43,265 nucleotides of DNA from Draconibacterium orientale. GTDB taxonomy: Bacteria; Bacteroidota; Bacteroidia; Bacteroidales; FEN-979. Shown here in pieces: positions 1 through 8,954 of this stretch. The notes beneath the pieces are model-generated. The model ran no database searches, had not been told where the DNA came from, and saw only the letters and a program-made list of their open reading frames with translations. A program made the translations under genes and the position numbers. Every line of letters begins with the position of its first letter. The first letter of the stretch is position 1. The stretch is from assembly GCA_020718225.1 (NCBI GenBank), contig DYSO01000007.1, positions 1 through 43,265 of the forward strand, in the 5' to 3' direction.

Positions 1-110
1 TCATCGGGCTACAGCAGCTTAAATTATTTTATGTTTTTATACTGGACTCATACATACAAAAAAAAATACCCATTTTTCCTGTAAATCGCTTAAATACCAC
101 TAATCTTTTT

Positions 111-118
111 TATCTTTG
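111..118 (+). promoter_or_regulatory. Candidate Bacteroidota -7 element (TATCTTTG) upstream of the OsmC-like gene
   Basis: TATCTTTG matches the TAnnTTTG consensus and lies 12 nt before the ATG at 131; no clear -33 TTTG seen. Confidence 0.45.
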
Positions 119-130
119 CAAAAAAAAGTT

Positions 131-550
131 ATGGGGAATCAGTCGGTAAATATAGAATGGACATCGGGAATGGCTTTTAAAGCGGATGTCAATGGTTTTA
201 ACATTATAATCGATGCCGATGAGCGTGTTGGCGGTAAAAACCAAGGTCCTCCCCCAAAGCCTTTGTTGTTGGTATCGTTGGGCGGATGTACCGGGATGGA
301 TGTGATTTCCATCCTGAAAAAAATGCGTATTGAACCTGCGTATTTTAATGTCCTTGTGGAAGGAGAGCTTACCGAAGAGCATCCGAAATATTTTTCACGC
401 ATCCACCTGATCTATGAGTTTAAAGGCGATAATTTACCAATGGAACAGTTGCAAAAAGCGATTTCGCTCTCGCAAGACAGATATTGTGGTGTTTCAGCAA
501 CCTTAAGGAATACGGTCGAAATTACTTCAGAGATCCGGATTCTTTCGTAA
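131..550 (+). CDS. OsmC family protein
   Basis: ORF listed from TTG at 116, but ATG at 131 (MGNQSVNIEW) is the more likely start; OsmC-like pattern LLVSLGGCTGMDVISILKKMR and DRYCGVSATLRNTVEI. Confidence 0.85.
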   Translation: MGNQSVNIEWTSGMAFKADVNGFNIIIDADERVGGKNQGPPPKPLLLVSLGGCTGMDVISILKKMRIEPAYFNVLVEGELTEEHPKYFSRIHLIYEFKGDNLPMEQLQKAISLSQDRYCGVSATLRNTVEITSEIRILS

Positions 551-824
551 CCGGGTTGGTTTTTTTCCTGTTTTGCTTTTTTCCCTGCTTTCCTTTTTTC
601 TCCTTTTTTTCTTTCTTCTCTTTCTTAAGTCGTTTGGAGCAGGTACACAACATCCCTTCACAGGCCTTCAGAAGTTCAATTTCCTTCTCATGCAATTCGA
701 TGATCCTGTCGATTTTCTTTTCAACCAATTTGGTATCGGGAATAAATTGCTTATCACAGGTATTGGTTTCAATGTCTTTCAATACCTTAAGCATTTGTTC
801 AAGAATAATTTCACGTTCGGTCAT
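522..824 (-). CDS. Small hypothetical protein with Lys/Glu-rich C-terminal tail
   Basis: 100-aa ORF with a helical N-terminal part and tail KKEKKEKKEKKGKQGKKQNRKK; overlaps the OsmC 3' end tail to tail by 29 nt. Confidence 0.6.
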   Translation of the reverse strand: MTEREIILEQMLKVLKDIETNTCDKQFIPDTKLVEKKIDRIIELHEKEIELLKACEGMLCTCSKRLKKEKKEKKEKKGKQGKKQNRKKTNPVTKESGSLK

Positions 825-917
825 GGTGTTAATTTTACTTCAAATTTACAATAAATCCGGACCATTTCCCTGCATCCGAAAAAAAAACTTTACCTTTACC
901 TGAATAAATACCGCCGG

Positions 918-1751
918 ATGAAAGACGATCCATTGCCCGTTTCAGAAAAAGAGAGGGAACTTACATTCTGGGAGCACCTGGAAGAATTACGCGGGACACT
1001 TTGGCACATATTAATTGCATTTTTCATTGCATCGATCATTTCCTTCTCATTCAAGGATGTTCTTTTTAATGATATTTTATTAGCCCCAAAATCAAAAGAT
1101 TTCCTCACTTATCAGGTTTTATGCCGGCTGGGTTCCTGGCTTTCCACTCCTTCGTTGTGCATCGAACCAACGGAATTTCAACTGATCAACATCAATCTGG
1201 CCGGTCAATTCACCTCGCATATGAATATTTCGCTGGTGGCAGGCTTTATTCTCGTTATTCCTTACATGCTCTGGGAGTTGTGGAGGTTTATAAAACCCGC
1301 GCTTACGGAAACAGAGATCCGCAATTCCCGGGGAGCAGTTGCGATTACCTCATTTTTATTTATCCTTGGGGCCCTTTTCAGCTATTTTATAGTTGCCCCG
1401 CTGATGATCAATTTTTTAGGAGGTTATAATGTCAGCCCTTCGGTGTCGAACCAGATCGCCCTGACTTCCTATGTGGGTTCCATAACCCTTTTTACTTTAT
1501 TGATGGGCCTTTTATTTGAGTTGCCGGTATTGGTTTTGTTCCTGACAAAGATTGGGTTGGTCACTCCCCAAAAACTTAAAAAATACCGCAAACACGTTGC
1601 TATTGGTATTCTCATCCTGGCTGGGATCATCACGCCAAGCCCCGATATTTTCAGCCAATTACTGGTTGCCATTCCCATCTATTCCCTGTTTGAACTCAGT
1701 CTTTCGGTGTCGTCAAGGATATACAACAAAAAAAAGGAAATGGCGGGTTAA
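918..1751 (+). CDS. tatC: Sec-independent protein translocase subunit TatC
   Basis: TFWEHLEELRGTLWHILIAF N-terminus, multiple TM helices, LWRFIKPALTETEIRNSR, GIITPSPDIFSQLLVAIPIYSLFELS. Confidence 0.95.
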   Translation: MKDDPLPVSEKERELTFWEHLEELRGTLWHILIAFFIASIISFSFKDVLFNDILLAPKSKDFLTYQVLCRLGSWLSTPSLCIEPTEFQLININLAGQFTSHMNISLVAGFILVIPYMLWELWRFIKPALTETEIRNSRGAVAITSFLFILGALFSYFIVAPLMINFLGGYNVSPSVSNQIALTSYVGSITLFTLLMGLLFELPVLVLFLTKIGLVTPQKLKKYRKHVAIGILILAGIITPSPDIFSQLLVAIPIYSLFELSLSVSSRIYNKKKEMAG

Positions 1752-1825
1752 TCAGGTCAGATCGGTTCCTGTAACCTTTTCATGGTTAATCCGTCTAAAC
1801 TTTCACAAATCAAAAAAAAAAAGTT

Positions 1826-2362
1826 ATGGAACCTAAACGCTTATATCGCAGCCTTGACGATCGGAAAATTGCAGGTGTTGCCGGAGGGCTTGGTGAATAT
1901 TTTCTTATAGACCCTTTGCTGATCCGGTTAATTTTTGTAGTCCTGTTATTAGCCGGGGGAGGAGGATTTATCATTTATCTTGTACTTTGGATTGTTACTC
2001 CAGAAAAACCCTATCGTATTGAAAACCATAAAGAACATAACCCCGGAATGAGACAACCCGACGCTGAAGCCCCTCCCGTTTCCGGCGACTGGCAGGAGGA
2101 ACCCAGGTCCCCACAAAGCCCGGAAGATACAACACAAGCAACCGAAAATAAACCTTTCAACACCCCAAAACCAATAAAAAAGAAGACAAAGGGGAGTTTG
2201 GTTGGAGGACTTGTTCTCATTACCCTGGGAGTACTTTTCCTTGCCGATGAATTGGTCCCCCAGGTCAATTTTGGCGACTTGTGGCCCCTGATCCTCGTTG
2301 CCGTTGGCATCGGCCTTTTGATCAATGCCATTGCAAACAGGAAAAATGAAACAAAAAATTAA
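1826..2362 (+). CDS. PspC domain-containing protein with additional C-terminal TM helices
   Basis: RLYRSLDDRKIAGVAGGLGEYFLIDPLLIRLIFVVLLLAGGGGFIIYLVLWIVTPEK is PspC; C-terminal GLVLITLGVLFLADELVP...WPLILVAVGIGLL is a DUF5668-like hairpin. Confidence 0.9.
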   Translation: MEPKRLYRSLDDRKIAGVAGGLGEYFLIDPLLIRLIFVVLLLAGGGGFIIYLVLWIVTPEKPYRIENHKEHNPGMRQPDAEAPPVSGDWQEEPRSPQSPEDTTQATENKPFNTPKPIKKKTKGSLVGGLVLITLGVLFLADELVPQVNFGDLWPLILVAVGIGLLINAIANRKNETKN

Positions 2363-2380
2363 CCTTTAAAAACTACGGAA

Positions 2381-3331
2381 ATGAAATACCGTCATGTGTT
2401 TTGGGCCTTTATCCTGATAGCTCTCGGGATATTGTTCATCCTGAATAATTTTGGAATATTCGAATTTGGCTGGCGTGCCCTCTGGAGCCTTTGGTCATTG
2501 ATCCTTATCTTATGGGGAATCTCCATTTTACCCATCAAAGACGGGATAAAAATTATTGCACTGGTCGCCGTCCTGGCCTTTACTGTCATTTTTTTCAACC
2601 GGATATCCGAACGGGCATCCTGGTGGCATTTTCCTAATTTTCACTATTATTCCGACCGGGATTGGGATGACCGGAATGATGATGATGAAGATGGTGAAGG
2701 CGCTTATCATTATAAGAACCAGGATCTGAGCGTACCTTTTGATACGCTTATCAACAAGGGGATGATCCAGCTGGATGCTGCCGCCGGAAATTTTTGCATC
2801 CAGGGGGTTACCTCCGACATGCTTACATTTAGTAAAACGGGTGATATCGGCGACTATTCACTAACGACCAACGATGAAAACGGCAGGAAAAAAATCATCC
2901 TTTCCATGGAAAAAACCAGGATCCGCCATTCCGTTTCTGAAAATAAAGTGGATATAAAATTAAACGAAAAACCATCCTGGAATATCAACCTGAATATTGG
3001 CGCCGCAGAAATCGACATGGACCTGCGCGATTACAAAATTGATACGGCCATCATTGATGCCGGAGCTTCATCGATTCATATTAAAATCGGGGAGAAAAAC
3101 CCACTGACAGTACTGACATTTAATGCCGGCGCATCATCCATCGAAGTTGACATTCCCAAAGAATCGGCCTGCCAGATCAAATCTGAATCCTTCCTGGTCA
3201 GTAAAGAGTTTGATGGATTTAATAAAAAAGGAGATGGGATTTATCAGACCGATAATTTCAACACCAAAAAAAATAAAATTTATCTGACAATTAAAACCGC
3301 CATTTCGAAAATCGAAATAAACCGGTATTGA
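2381..3331 (+). CDS. LiaF-like membrane protein with C-terminal beta-repeat domain
   Basis: N-terminal TM hairpin (LIALGILFILNNFGIF...LWSLILILWGISIL), then repeated beta motifs (NIGAAEIDMDL, DAGASSIHIKIG, NAGASSIEVDIP). Confidence 0.8.
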   Translation: MKYRHVFWAFILIALGILFILNNFGIFEFGWRALWSLWSLILILWGISILPIKDGIKIIALVAVLAFTVIFFNRISERASWWHFPNFHYYSDRDWDDRNDDDEDGEGAYHYKNQDLSVPFDTLINKGMIQLDAAAGNFCIQGVTSDMLTFSKTGDIGDYSLTTNDENGRKKIILSMEKTRIRHSVSENKVDIKLNEKPSWNINLNIGAAEIDMDLRDYKIDTAIIDAGASSIHIKIGEKNPLTVLTFNAGASSIEVDIPKESACQIKSESFLVSKEFDGFNKKGDGIYQTDNFNTKKNKIYLTIKTAISKIEINRY

Positions 3332-4102
3332 TTAACGGGAAAGAAAATCATACACCAGCGTATAGAACTCCCCGGGCGCATCTGCATGGACCCAATGTGA
3401 AGCATTCGCAATGGTCGCCACAGTAGCCCCGGGGAATTTCATTGTAATTGCAGGTATGTCTGTATCAAGGATATAATCCGACATTCCGCCCCGTATAAAC
3501 ATAACCGGGCCATCGAAAAACCCGGTATCGCTGACCCCCTCAAAAATAGCAGGCAAATGTTCATTGATGGCCCTGAGGTTTAATCGCCAGTCGAGGGTTT
3601 GATGATCGCGCCAGTAAACATTTTTCAACAAAAACTGCCGCAATTTTGTTCCGGGAACCTTCAATGCCAGTTGATCGTCAACCCCGGAACGGGAATGAAC
3701 GGAACTGAAATCGACCGAAATCATGGCATTTAATAGCTCCTGGTGATGCCTGCCTGACATTGATTTCCTCAGACTGATATCGATAACAACAAGCTTTTTC
3801 ACAATTTCCGGATGGTGCAATGAAAAAGAGATGGCTGTTTTGCCCCCTAATGAATGGCCAACCAGATATATTTCACCCAATCCCCATTCATCCACCATTT
3901 CCAGTAAATCGTTTTCAAGGGCAGGAAAATCAAAAAGAGGACTGTGCGGGGAGCGGCCATGGTTCCTTAAATCGGGAATATAGACCGAATATTGTTCCCC
4001 AAGCTCCCGCCCGAAAGTAACCCAATTATCGGAAAGGCCAAATAAGCCATGTAAAATAACAACCGGTTTCCCGTTACCAAAATGACGATAGAACAGCTTC
4101 AT
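3332..4102 (-). CDS. Alpha/beta-fold hydrolase (YbfF-like esterase)
   Basis: VVILHGLFGLSDNW oxyanion region, nucleophile elbow GHSLGG, catalytic His in NASHWVHAD. Confidence 0.9.
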   Translation of the reverse strand: MKLFYRHFGNGKPVVILHGLFGLSDNWVTFGRELGEQYSVYIPDLRNHGRSPHSPLFDFPALENDLLEMVDEWGLGEIYLVGHSLGGKTAISFSLHHPEIVKKLVVIDISLRKSMSGRHHQELLNAMISVDFSSVHSRSGVDDQLALKVPGTKLRQFLLKNVYWRDHQTLDWRLNLRAINEHLPAIFEGVSDTGFFDGPVMFIRGGMSDYILDTDIPAITMKFPGATVATIANASHWVHADAPGEFYTLVYDFLSR

Positions 4103-4309
4103 TGTCGGAATTTTATTAACACAATATTGTTGAAAAATAATTAATTGGACTGGTCAAAAATAGACAAATTTGTCACCTCTTTGCACCATCAAACACAGAA
4201 CAGGGACAACGCCCCACTAATTATCATAAGATATTGATTATAAATTAAATACGCAAATAATCCAAACACATCCAAATTCTTTACCACCCGAAAACTGACA
4301 GAACCTAAA

Positions 4310-5581
4310 ATGGAAACAGATCCAAACGAAAAACCGGAATATATCCATCCAGAATTATCAGAAGAAGAAGAACCTCCAAGTAAACCCACCTTCATTGACG
4401 AAGCATCCTTTTTAGATGAATATCTTAAATCGCGCAACGATCGGGATAAAAACACCATCAGTGACCATTCCCTCTCCTTTTTACAGACCTTTTTTCCTGA
4501 GGCGACCGTTAAAGATTGGAATAGCTGGCATTGGCAAATAAAAAACAGCGCCAGGAGCATTGGTCAACTCTCGCGGTTTATCAATCTTTCTGAAAACGAA
4601 GTCAAACCCGATTTCCCGAAAAGCCAATCGCTACCGCTTCGAATTTCTCCTTATTATATAAGCCTCCTCCAACGCGACAATCCCGAACATGCATTGCGAA
4701 AAAGTGTTGTCCCGGTATTTGATGAATTTTTGGTACAGCCCGGCGAATCTTCCGATCCATTATCTGAAGAACAATTCAGCCCGGTACCCAATGTGGTACA
4801 CCGGTATCCCGACCGGGTCCTGTTTTTAGTTACCGGTTTTTGCTCCACTTATTGCCGTTATTGTACGCGGACCCGAATGGTAGCCAAAGATAAATGTCAC
4901 ATCGGGGTAAAAGCCTGGGAAGCGGGGTTAAAGTACATTGAACAACACACGGAGGTACGCGATGTGCTTATCTCCGGAGGGGACCCGCTCACCATGCCCG
5001 ATTTGCATGTGGAATACCTGTTATCGCGCTTGCGCAGTATCCGGCATGTGGAAATCATCCGGATCGGGACTAAAGTCCCGGTGGTTTTACCCCAACGCAT
5101 CACCCGGCCACTGGTAAATATGCTGAAAAAATATCATCCGCTCTATCTCAGCATTCATTTCACCCATCCCGATGAAATTACCCCTGAAACAAGCGAAGCA
5201 TGTGAAAAGCTCGTCAATGCCGGAATCCCTCTTGGAAGCCAGACGGTATTGCTGAAAGGGATCAACGACGATTTACAGGTGATGAAGGGATTAATGCATG
5301 CTTTACTGAAAATAAGGGTACGCCCCTATTATCTTTACCAATGTGATCCTGTGGTTGGTACCGGCCATTTCCGGACAACCATCGACAAGGGGTTGGAAAT
5401 TATACGCGGGCTTCGGGGCCATACTTCCGGATATGCAGTTCCGACTTATGTGGTTGATGCCCCCGGCGGAGGTGGTAAAATTCCCCTATTGCCCGAATAT
5501 ATTACGGGAAGAGAGGATGGTGATGTGCTGCTGAAAAACTATGAGGGTAAACTTTTCCGTTATCCCGATTATTCCACCTGA
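4310..5581 (+). CDS. KamA family radical SAM protein (lysine 2,3-aminomutase-like)
   Basis: CSTYCRYCTR radical SAM cysteine motif, ISGGDPL, YYLYQCD, PLP-lysine motif VVDAPGGGGKIPLLP. Confidence 0.93.
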   Translation: METDPNEKPEYIHPELSEEEEPPSKPTFIDEASFLDEYLKSRNDRDKNTISDHSLSFLQTFFPEATVKDWNSWHWQIKNSARSIGQLSRFINLSENEVKPDFPKSQSLPLRISPYYISLLQRDNPEHALRKSVVPVFDEFLVQPGESSDPLSEEQFSPVPNVVHRYPDRVLFLVTGFCSTYCRYCTRTRMVAKDKCHIGVKAWEAGLKYIEQHTEVRDVLISGGDPLTMPDLHVEYLLSRLRSIRHVEIIRIGTKVPVVLPQRITRPLVNMLKKYHPLYLSIHFTHPDEITPETSEACEKLVNAGIPLGSQTVLLKGINDDLQVMKGLMHALLKIRVRPYYLYQCDPVVGTGHFRTTIDKGLEIIRGLRGHTSGYAVPTYVVDAPGGGGKIPLLPEYITGREDGDVLLKNYEGKLFRYPDYST

Positions 5582-5585
5582 CGAT

Positions 5586-6560
5586 ATGATCATAGGACTC
5601 ACCTACGACCTGCGCCAGGAATACCTGAAAGAGGGTTTTACTGAAGAAGAGACTGCCGAATTCGATAAAGAAGAAACCATCAACGCCATTGAAGAGACGT
5701 TACAGGATCTGGGTTATCAAACCGTCAGGATAGGCCATGTACGGCAACTCACCCAAAGGCTGGCCGGTGGGGCACGTTGGGACCTGGTTTTCAATATTTG
5801 TGAAGGGTTATTCGGAATCGGAAGGGAAGCACAGGTACCCGCCTTGCTGGATGCTTATCAGATTCCATATACCTTTTCCGATCCCATGGTCCTCTCCCTG
5901 ACCCTGCACAAAGCGATGACCAAACGCGTGGTACGCGATGCCGGTATCCCGACCCCCGATTTTTTTCTGGTTGAAGCTACAGGCGATATTCATAAAGTAA
6001 CCCTCCCCTTTCCTCTTTTTGTAAAACCCAATGCAGAAGGAACCGGAAAAGGGATCGATGCTGCTTCGAAGGTGGACAACTTCGCCGGACTGGAAAAAAC
6101 CTGTCATTTTTTATTGCCCAAATACAAACAAGGCCTGATCGTGGAATCCTATCTCCCCGGACGTGAATTTACCGTTGGTATAACCGGTACCGGTGAAGAA
6201 TCCCGGTCGCTGGGCGTGATGGAAATCATTTTTAACAAACATGCCGAAGCTCATGGTTATTCTTATCTCAATAAAGAAGATTATGAAAAACGGGTCTCCT
6301 ACCGGATGATTAAGAATGACCTGGCCAACCATTGCTCAGAAGTAGCCCTTGCAGCCTGGCGAACGCTTACCTGCCGCGATGCCGGAAGGGTCGACCTCCG
6401 TCTCGACCCCCAGGGATGCCCCGGTTTTATTGAAGTGAACCCGTTGGCCGGATTAAACCCCATCCATTCTGATCTTCCCATCATGTGCCGGCTCCAGAAC
6501 ATTCCCTTTTCTGAACTGATCCGGATGATCCTGGCTTCTGCCCTCAAACGCATTTCCTGA
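5586..6560 (+). CDS. ATP-grasp ligase (D-Ala-D-Ala ligase-like), first copy
   Basis: VFNICEGLFGIGREAQVPALLDAYQIPYTFSDP...HKAMTKRVVRDAGIPTPDF; FIEVNPLAGLNP; listed ORF starts at 5541 inside kamA but ATG 5586 fits better. Confidence 0.88.
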   Translation: MIIGLTYDLRQEYLKEGFTEEETAEFDKEETINAIEETLQDLGYQTVRIGHVRQLTQRLAGGARWDLVFNICEGLFGIGREAQVPALLDAYQIPYTFSDPMVLSLTLHKAMTKRVVRDAGIPTPDFFLVEATGDIHKVTLPFPLFVKPNAEGTGKGIDAASKVDNFAGLEKTCHFLLPKYKQGLIVESYLPGREFTVGITGTGEESRSLGVMEIIFNKHAEAHGYSYLNKEDYEKRVSYRMIKNDLANHCSEVALAAWRTLTCRDAGRVDLRLDPQGCPGFIEVNPLAGLNPIHSDLPIMCRLQNIPFSELIRMILASALKRIS

Positions 6561-6578
6561 AACCAACACCCTCTTCCC

Positions 6579-7574
6579 ATGAACAACCTTGCTTTAATCC
6601 TGTATAATAAACTGTCGAAAATCCCCACCGATGATGAGCTGGACGTTCTTGAACAGGTAAAAATCGTATCCGGGGCGCTCAAACAACTTGGCTTTCGTAC
6701 CAAAACCGGACAGGTTGACATGAACCTGCAAAAAACACTCGACCAGATAAAAAAAATCAACCCCCTGTTTATTTTCAATCTTGTCGAAACCATCAATAAC
6801 CGAGGCGAATTTGTCTATTTTCCGGCTGCCATCTACCATTTCCTCGAAATCCCCTTTACCGGATCCCCATTGATACCTCTTTTTTTTGCAGCCAATAAAA
6901 TACGTGCAAAAATGGAGATGAAACGATTGGGGATTCCGACTCCCGACTGGATTGAACTGGATAAACTCCACCGGATCAACCCAGCTAAAAATTACATTTT
7001 AAAACCCATCTGGGAAGAGGGCTCAGTTGGATTGGACGAACATTGTATTTTTAAAGGCGATGATACCGCCTTTATCCTTGAAATCGGCCATAAAAATAAA
7101 GATTACTATTTTGTTGAAGAATTTATTGAGGGGCGCGAATTCAATATTTCAATCATTGCAGGCCCGAACGGGCCGGAAGTACTTCCCTTTGCCGAAATGA
7201 CCTTTCTTAATTTCCCGGAAGGGAAACCAAAAATTATGGGATATACGGCAAAATGGAAAGAAGATTCCTTTGAATACCTGAACACCCGCAGGACTTTCGA
7301 AATCGAAGGTTTTCAACAAAAAGCGAAAAAACGCATGGTTCAGATTTGTAAAAAATGCTGGGTCGAAATGGGGTTAAAAGGATATGTCAGGCTCGATTTC
7401 AGGATCGATTCACAGGGCGCACCGTATGTTATCGATATCAATGCCAATCCATGCCTTTCGGGTTCGGGTGGTTTTATGGCAGCTTGCGAAATGGGAGGGA
7501 TGAAGCCACCCGAAATCATAAAAAAAATTGTGGAACATGCATTGGGCCATCCAATAGAAGCATTGCAAACGTAA
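6579..7574 (+). CDS. ATP-grasp ligase (D-Ala-D-Ala ligase-like), second copy
   Basis: IFNLVETINNRGEFVYFPAAIYHFLEIPFTGSP...MEMKRLGIPTPDW; VRLDFRIDSQGAPYVIDINANPCLS. Confidence 0.88.
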   Translation: MNNLALILYNKLSKIPTDDELDVLEQVKIVSGALKQLGFRTKTGQVDMNLQKTLDQIKKINPLFIFNLVETINNRGEFVYFPAAIYHFLEIPFTGSPLIPLFFAANKIRAKMEMKRLGIPTPDWIELDKLHRINPAKNYILKPIWEEGSVGLDEHCIFKGDDTAFILEIGHKNKDYYFVEEFIEGREFNISIIAGPNGPEVLPFAEMTFLNFPEGKPKIMGYTAKWKEDSFEYLNTRRTFEIEGFQQKAKKRMVQICKKCWVEMGLKGYVRLDFRIDSQGAPYVIDINANPCLSGSGGFMAACEMGGMKPPEIIKKIVEHALGHPIEALQT

Positions 7575-7577
7575 ATC

Positions 7578-8072
7578 ATGATGACTGAAAATCCAAAAAT
7601 CTCTTTCCGGACAGATGTCAGGGAAGAGGATGCAAAAACCGTCCGCGCAATTGTAACCTCTACCGGTTTTTTTTACGATTCTGAAATTCCCGTTGCTGTT
7701 GAACTTGTTGAAGAACGTCTGAGAATCGGGCTAAAAAGCGACTATTATTTCGTTTTTGCCGATGTTGACGGGAGAACCGTTGCATACACCTGCTTTGGAC
7801 CGATTGCAGGCGCAGAGGGAAGTTTTGACCTTTACTGGATCGTTACCCATAACGATTACCGGGGTAAGGGCATTGGGAAGTTACTGATCGGTGAAACTCA
7901 TAAAGCCATTCGGGCAATGGAGGGCAGACTGGTGATAGCAGAAACTTCGACGCTGGATAAATATACCCCCACGCGCCATTTTTACGACCAGATGGGTTAT
8001 ACCCTGGAGGCCAGGATTGACGATTTTTATAAAAAGGGCGACGGAAAAGTTTTTTTCGTAAAACGGTTCTAA
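7578..8072 (+). CDS. GNAT family N-acetyltransferase
   Basis: Acetyl-CoA binding motif NDYRGKGIGKLLIGETHKAI; C-terminal FYDQMGYTLEARIDDFYKKGD. Confidence 0.9.
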   Translation: MMTENPKISFRTDVREEDAKTVRAIVTSTGFFYDSEIPVAVELVEERLRIGLKSDYYFVFADVDGRTVAYTCFGPIAGAEGSFDLYWIVTHNDYRGKGIGKLLIGETHKAIRAMEGRLVIAETSTLDKYTPTRHFYDQMGYTLEARIDDFYKKGDGKVFFVKRF

Positions 8073-8124
8073 TAAACCACAGCGCCTAAAAGAATCAGAA
8101 TGCATAAAATTTTAATTGTTTTCA

Positions 8125-8937
8125 TCAGACATATTGGTTTTTGAGTGTTTCTATCAACGACGGGGTCAGTTTTTCCTGTTTCCGGATATCTTCAAATTTA
8201 TTAAGAAAATCATCGGTTGTCAACTTTTGTCTCTCCTCTTCACAGATATCATCAATGATACGGCCATGGTGCATCATGAGGGTGCGGGTTCCCAGTTCGA
8301 TCGCTTGTTTCATTGAATGGGTCACCATGAGGGCAGTAAGTTTATGCCCGGTTACAAATTTTTGGGTCAGTCGGATCACCTGTGCTGCTGTTTTTGGATC
8401 GAGCGCTGCCGTATGCTCATCAAGCAACAGCACATCGGGGGTTTTCAATACGGCCATCAGGAGGGTAACGGCCTGCCGTTGTCCTCCCGAAAGGGTTTTC
8501 ATCACCGTATCCAGGCGGTTTTCTAATTGCATATCAAGCTGTGAGAGTTGGTCCCTGAAAAACGATTTTTGCTTTCCATTCAGGCTAATGACCGGATATC
8601 GTTTTTTTCCACGAAACCATGCCATTAAAAGATTTTCGGCAATGGTCATATCGGGTGCGGTCCCCATAAAAGGGTTCTGAAAAACCCTCGATACATATCT
8701 TGCCCGCTGATAATCCCTTTTCCGGGTCATCGTTTTCCCTCCAATCTCAATGGAGCCGCTATCGGGGAAAATAGCGCCGGCAATGACATTGAGCAGGGTT
8801 GATTTCCCTGAGCCGTTGGTCCCGATCACGGTTACAAATTCGTGTTCCCTGATCTCCAGGTTAATTTCACGAAGTGCATATACTTCATCAAGCGATCCGG
8901 AATTGAACTTTTTATTGACACCGACGATCCTGATCAT
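8125..8937 (-). CDS. ABC transporter ATP-binding protein (TrpXYZ-type family)
   Basis: Walker A GTNGSGKST, signature LSGGQRQ, Walker B VLLLDEHTAALDP, H-loop VTHSM. Confidence 0.92.
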   Translation of the reverse strand: MIRIVGVNKKFNSGSLDEVYALREINLEIREHEFVTVIGTNGSGKSTLLNVIAGAIFPDSGSIEIGGKTMTRKRDYQRARYVSRVFQNPFMGTAPDMTIAENLLMAWFRGKKRYPVISLNGKQKSFFRDQLSQLDMQLENRLDTVMKTLSGGQRQAVTLLMAVLKTPDVLLLDEHTAALDPKTAAQVIRLTQKFVTGHKLTALMVTHSMKQAIELGTRTLMMHHGRIIDDICEEERQKLTTDDFLNKFEDIRKQEKLTPSLIETLKNQYV

Positions 8938-8954
8938 GGCTTTGTGGCTGAAAT

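Noticed and set aside
484-903. Plus-strand 139-aa Phe-rich ORF
   Set aside because: It is the reverse reading of the Lys-rich minus-strand gene; composition is explained by the polypyrimidine tract
4310-8072. Canonical ablA/ablB N-epsilon-acetyl-beta-lysine osmolyte operon
   Set aside because: Two ATP-grasp genes intervene and the acetyltransferase is a short general GNAT; AblB-type enzymes are larger as I know them
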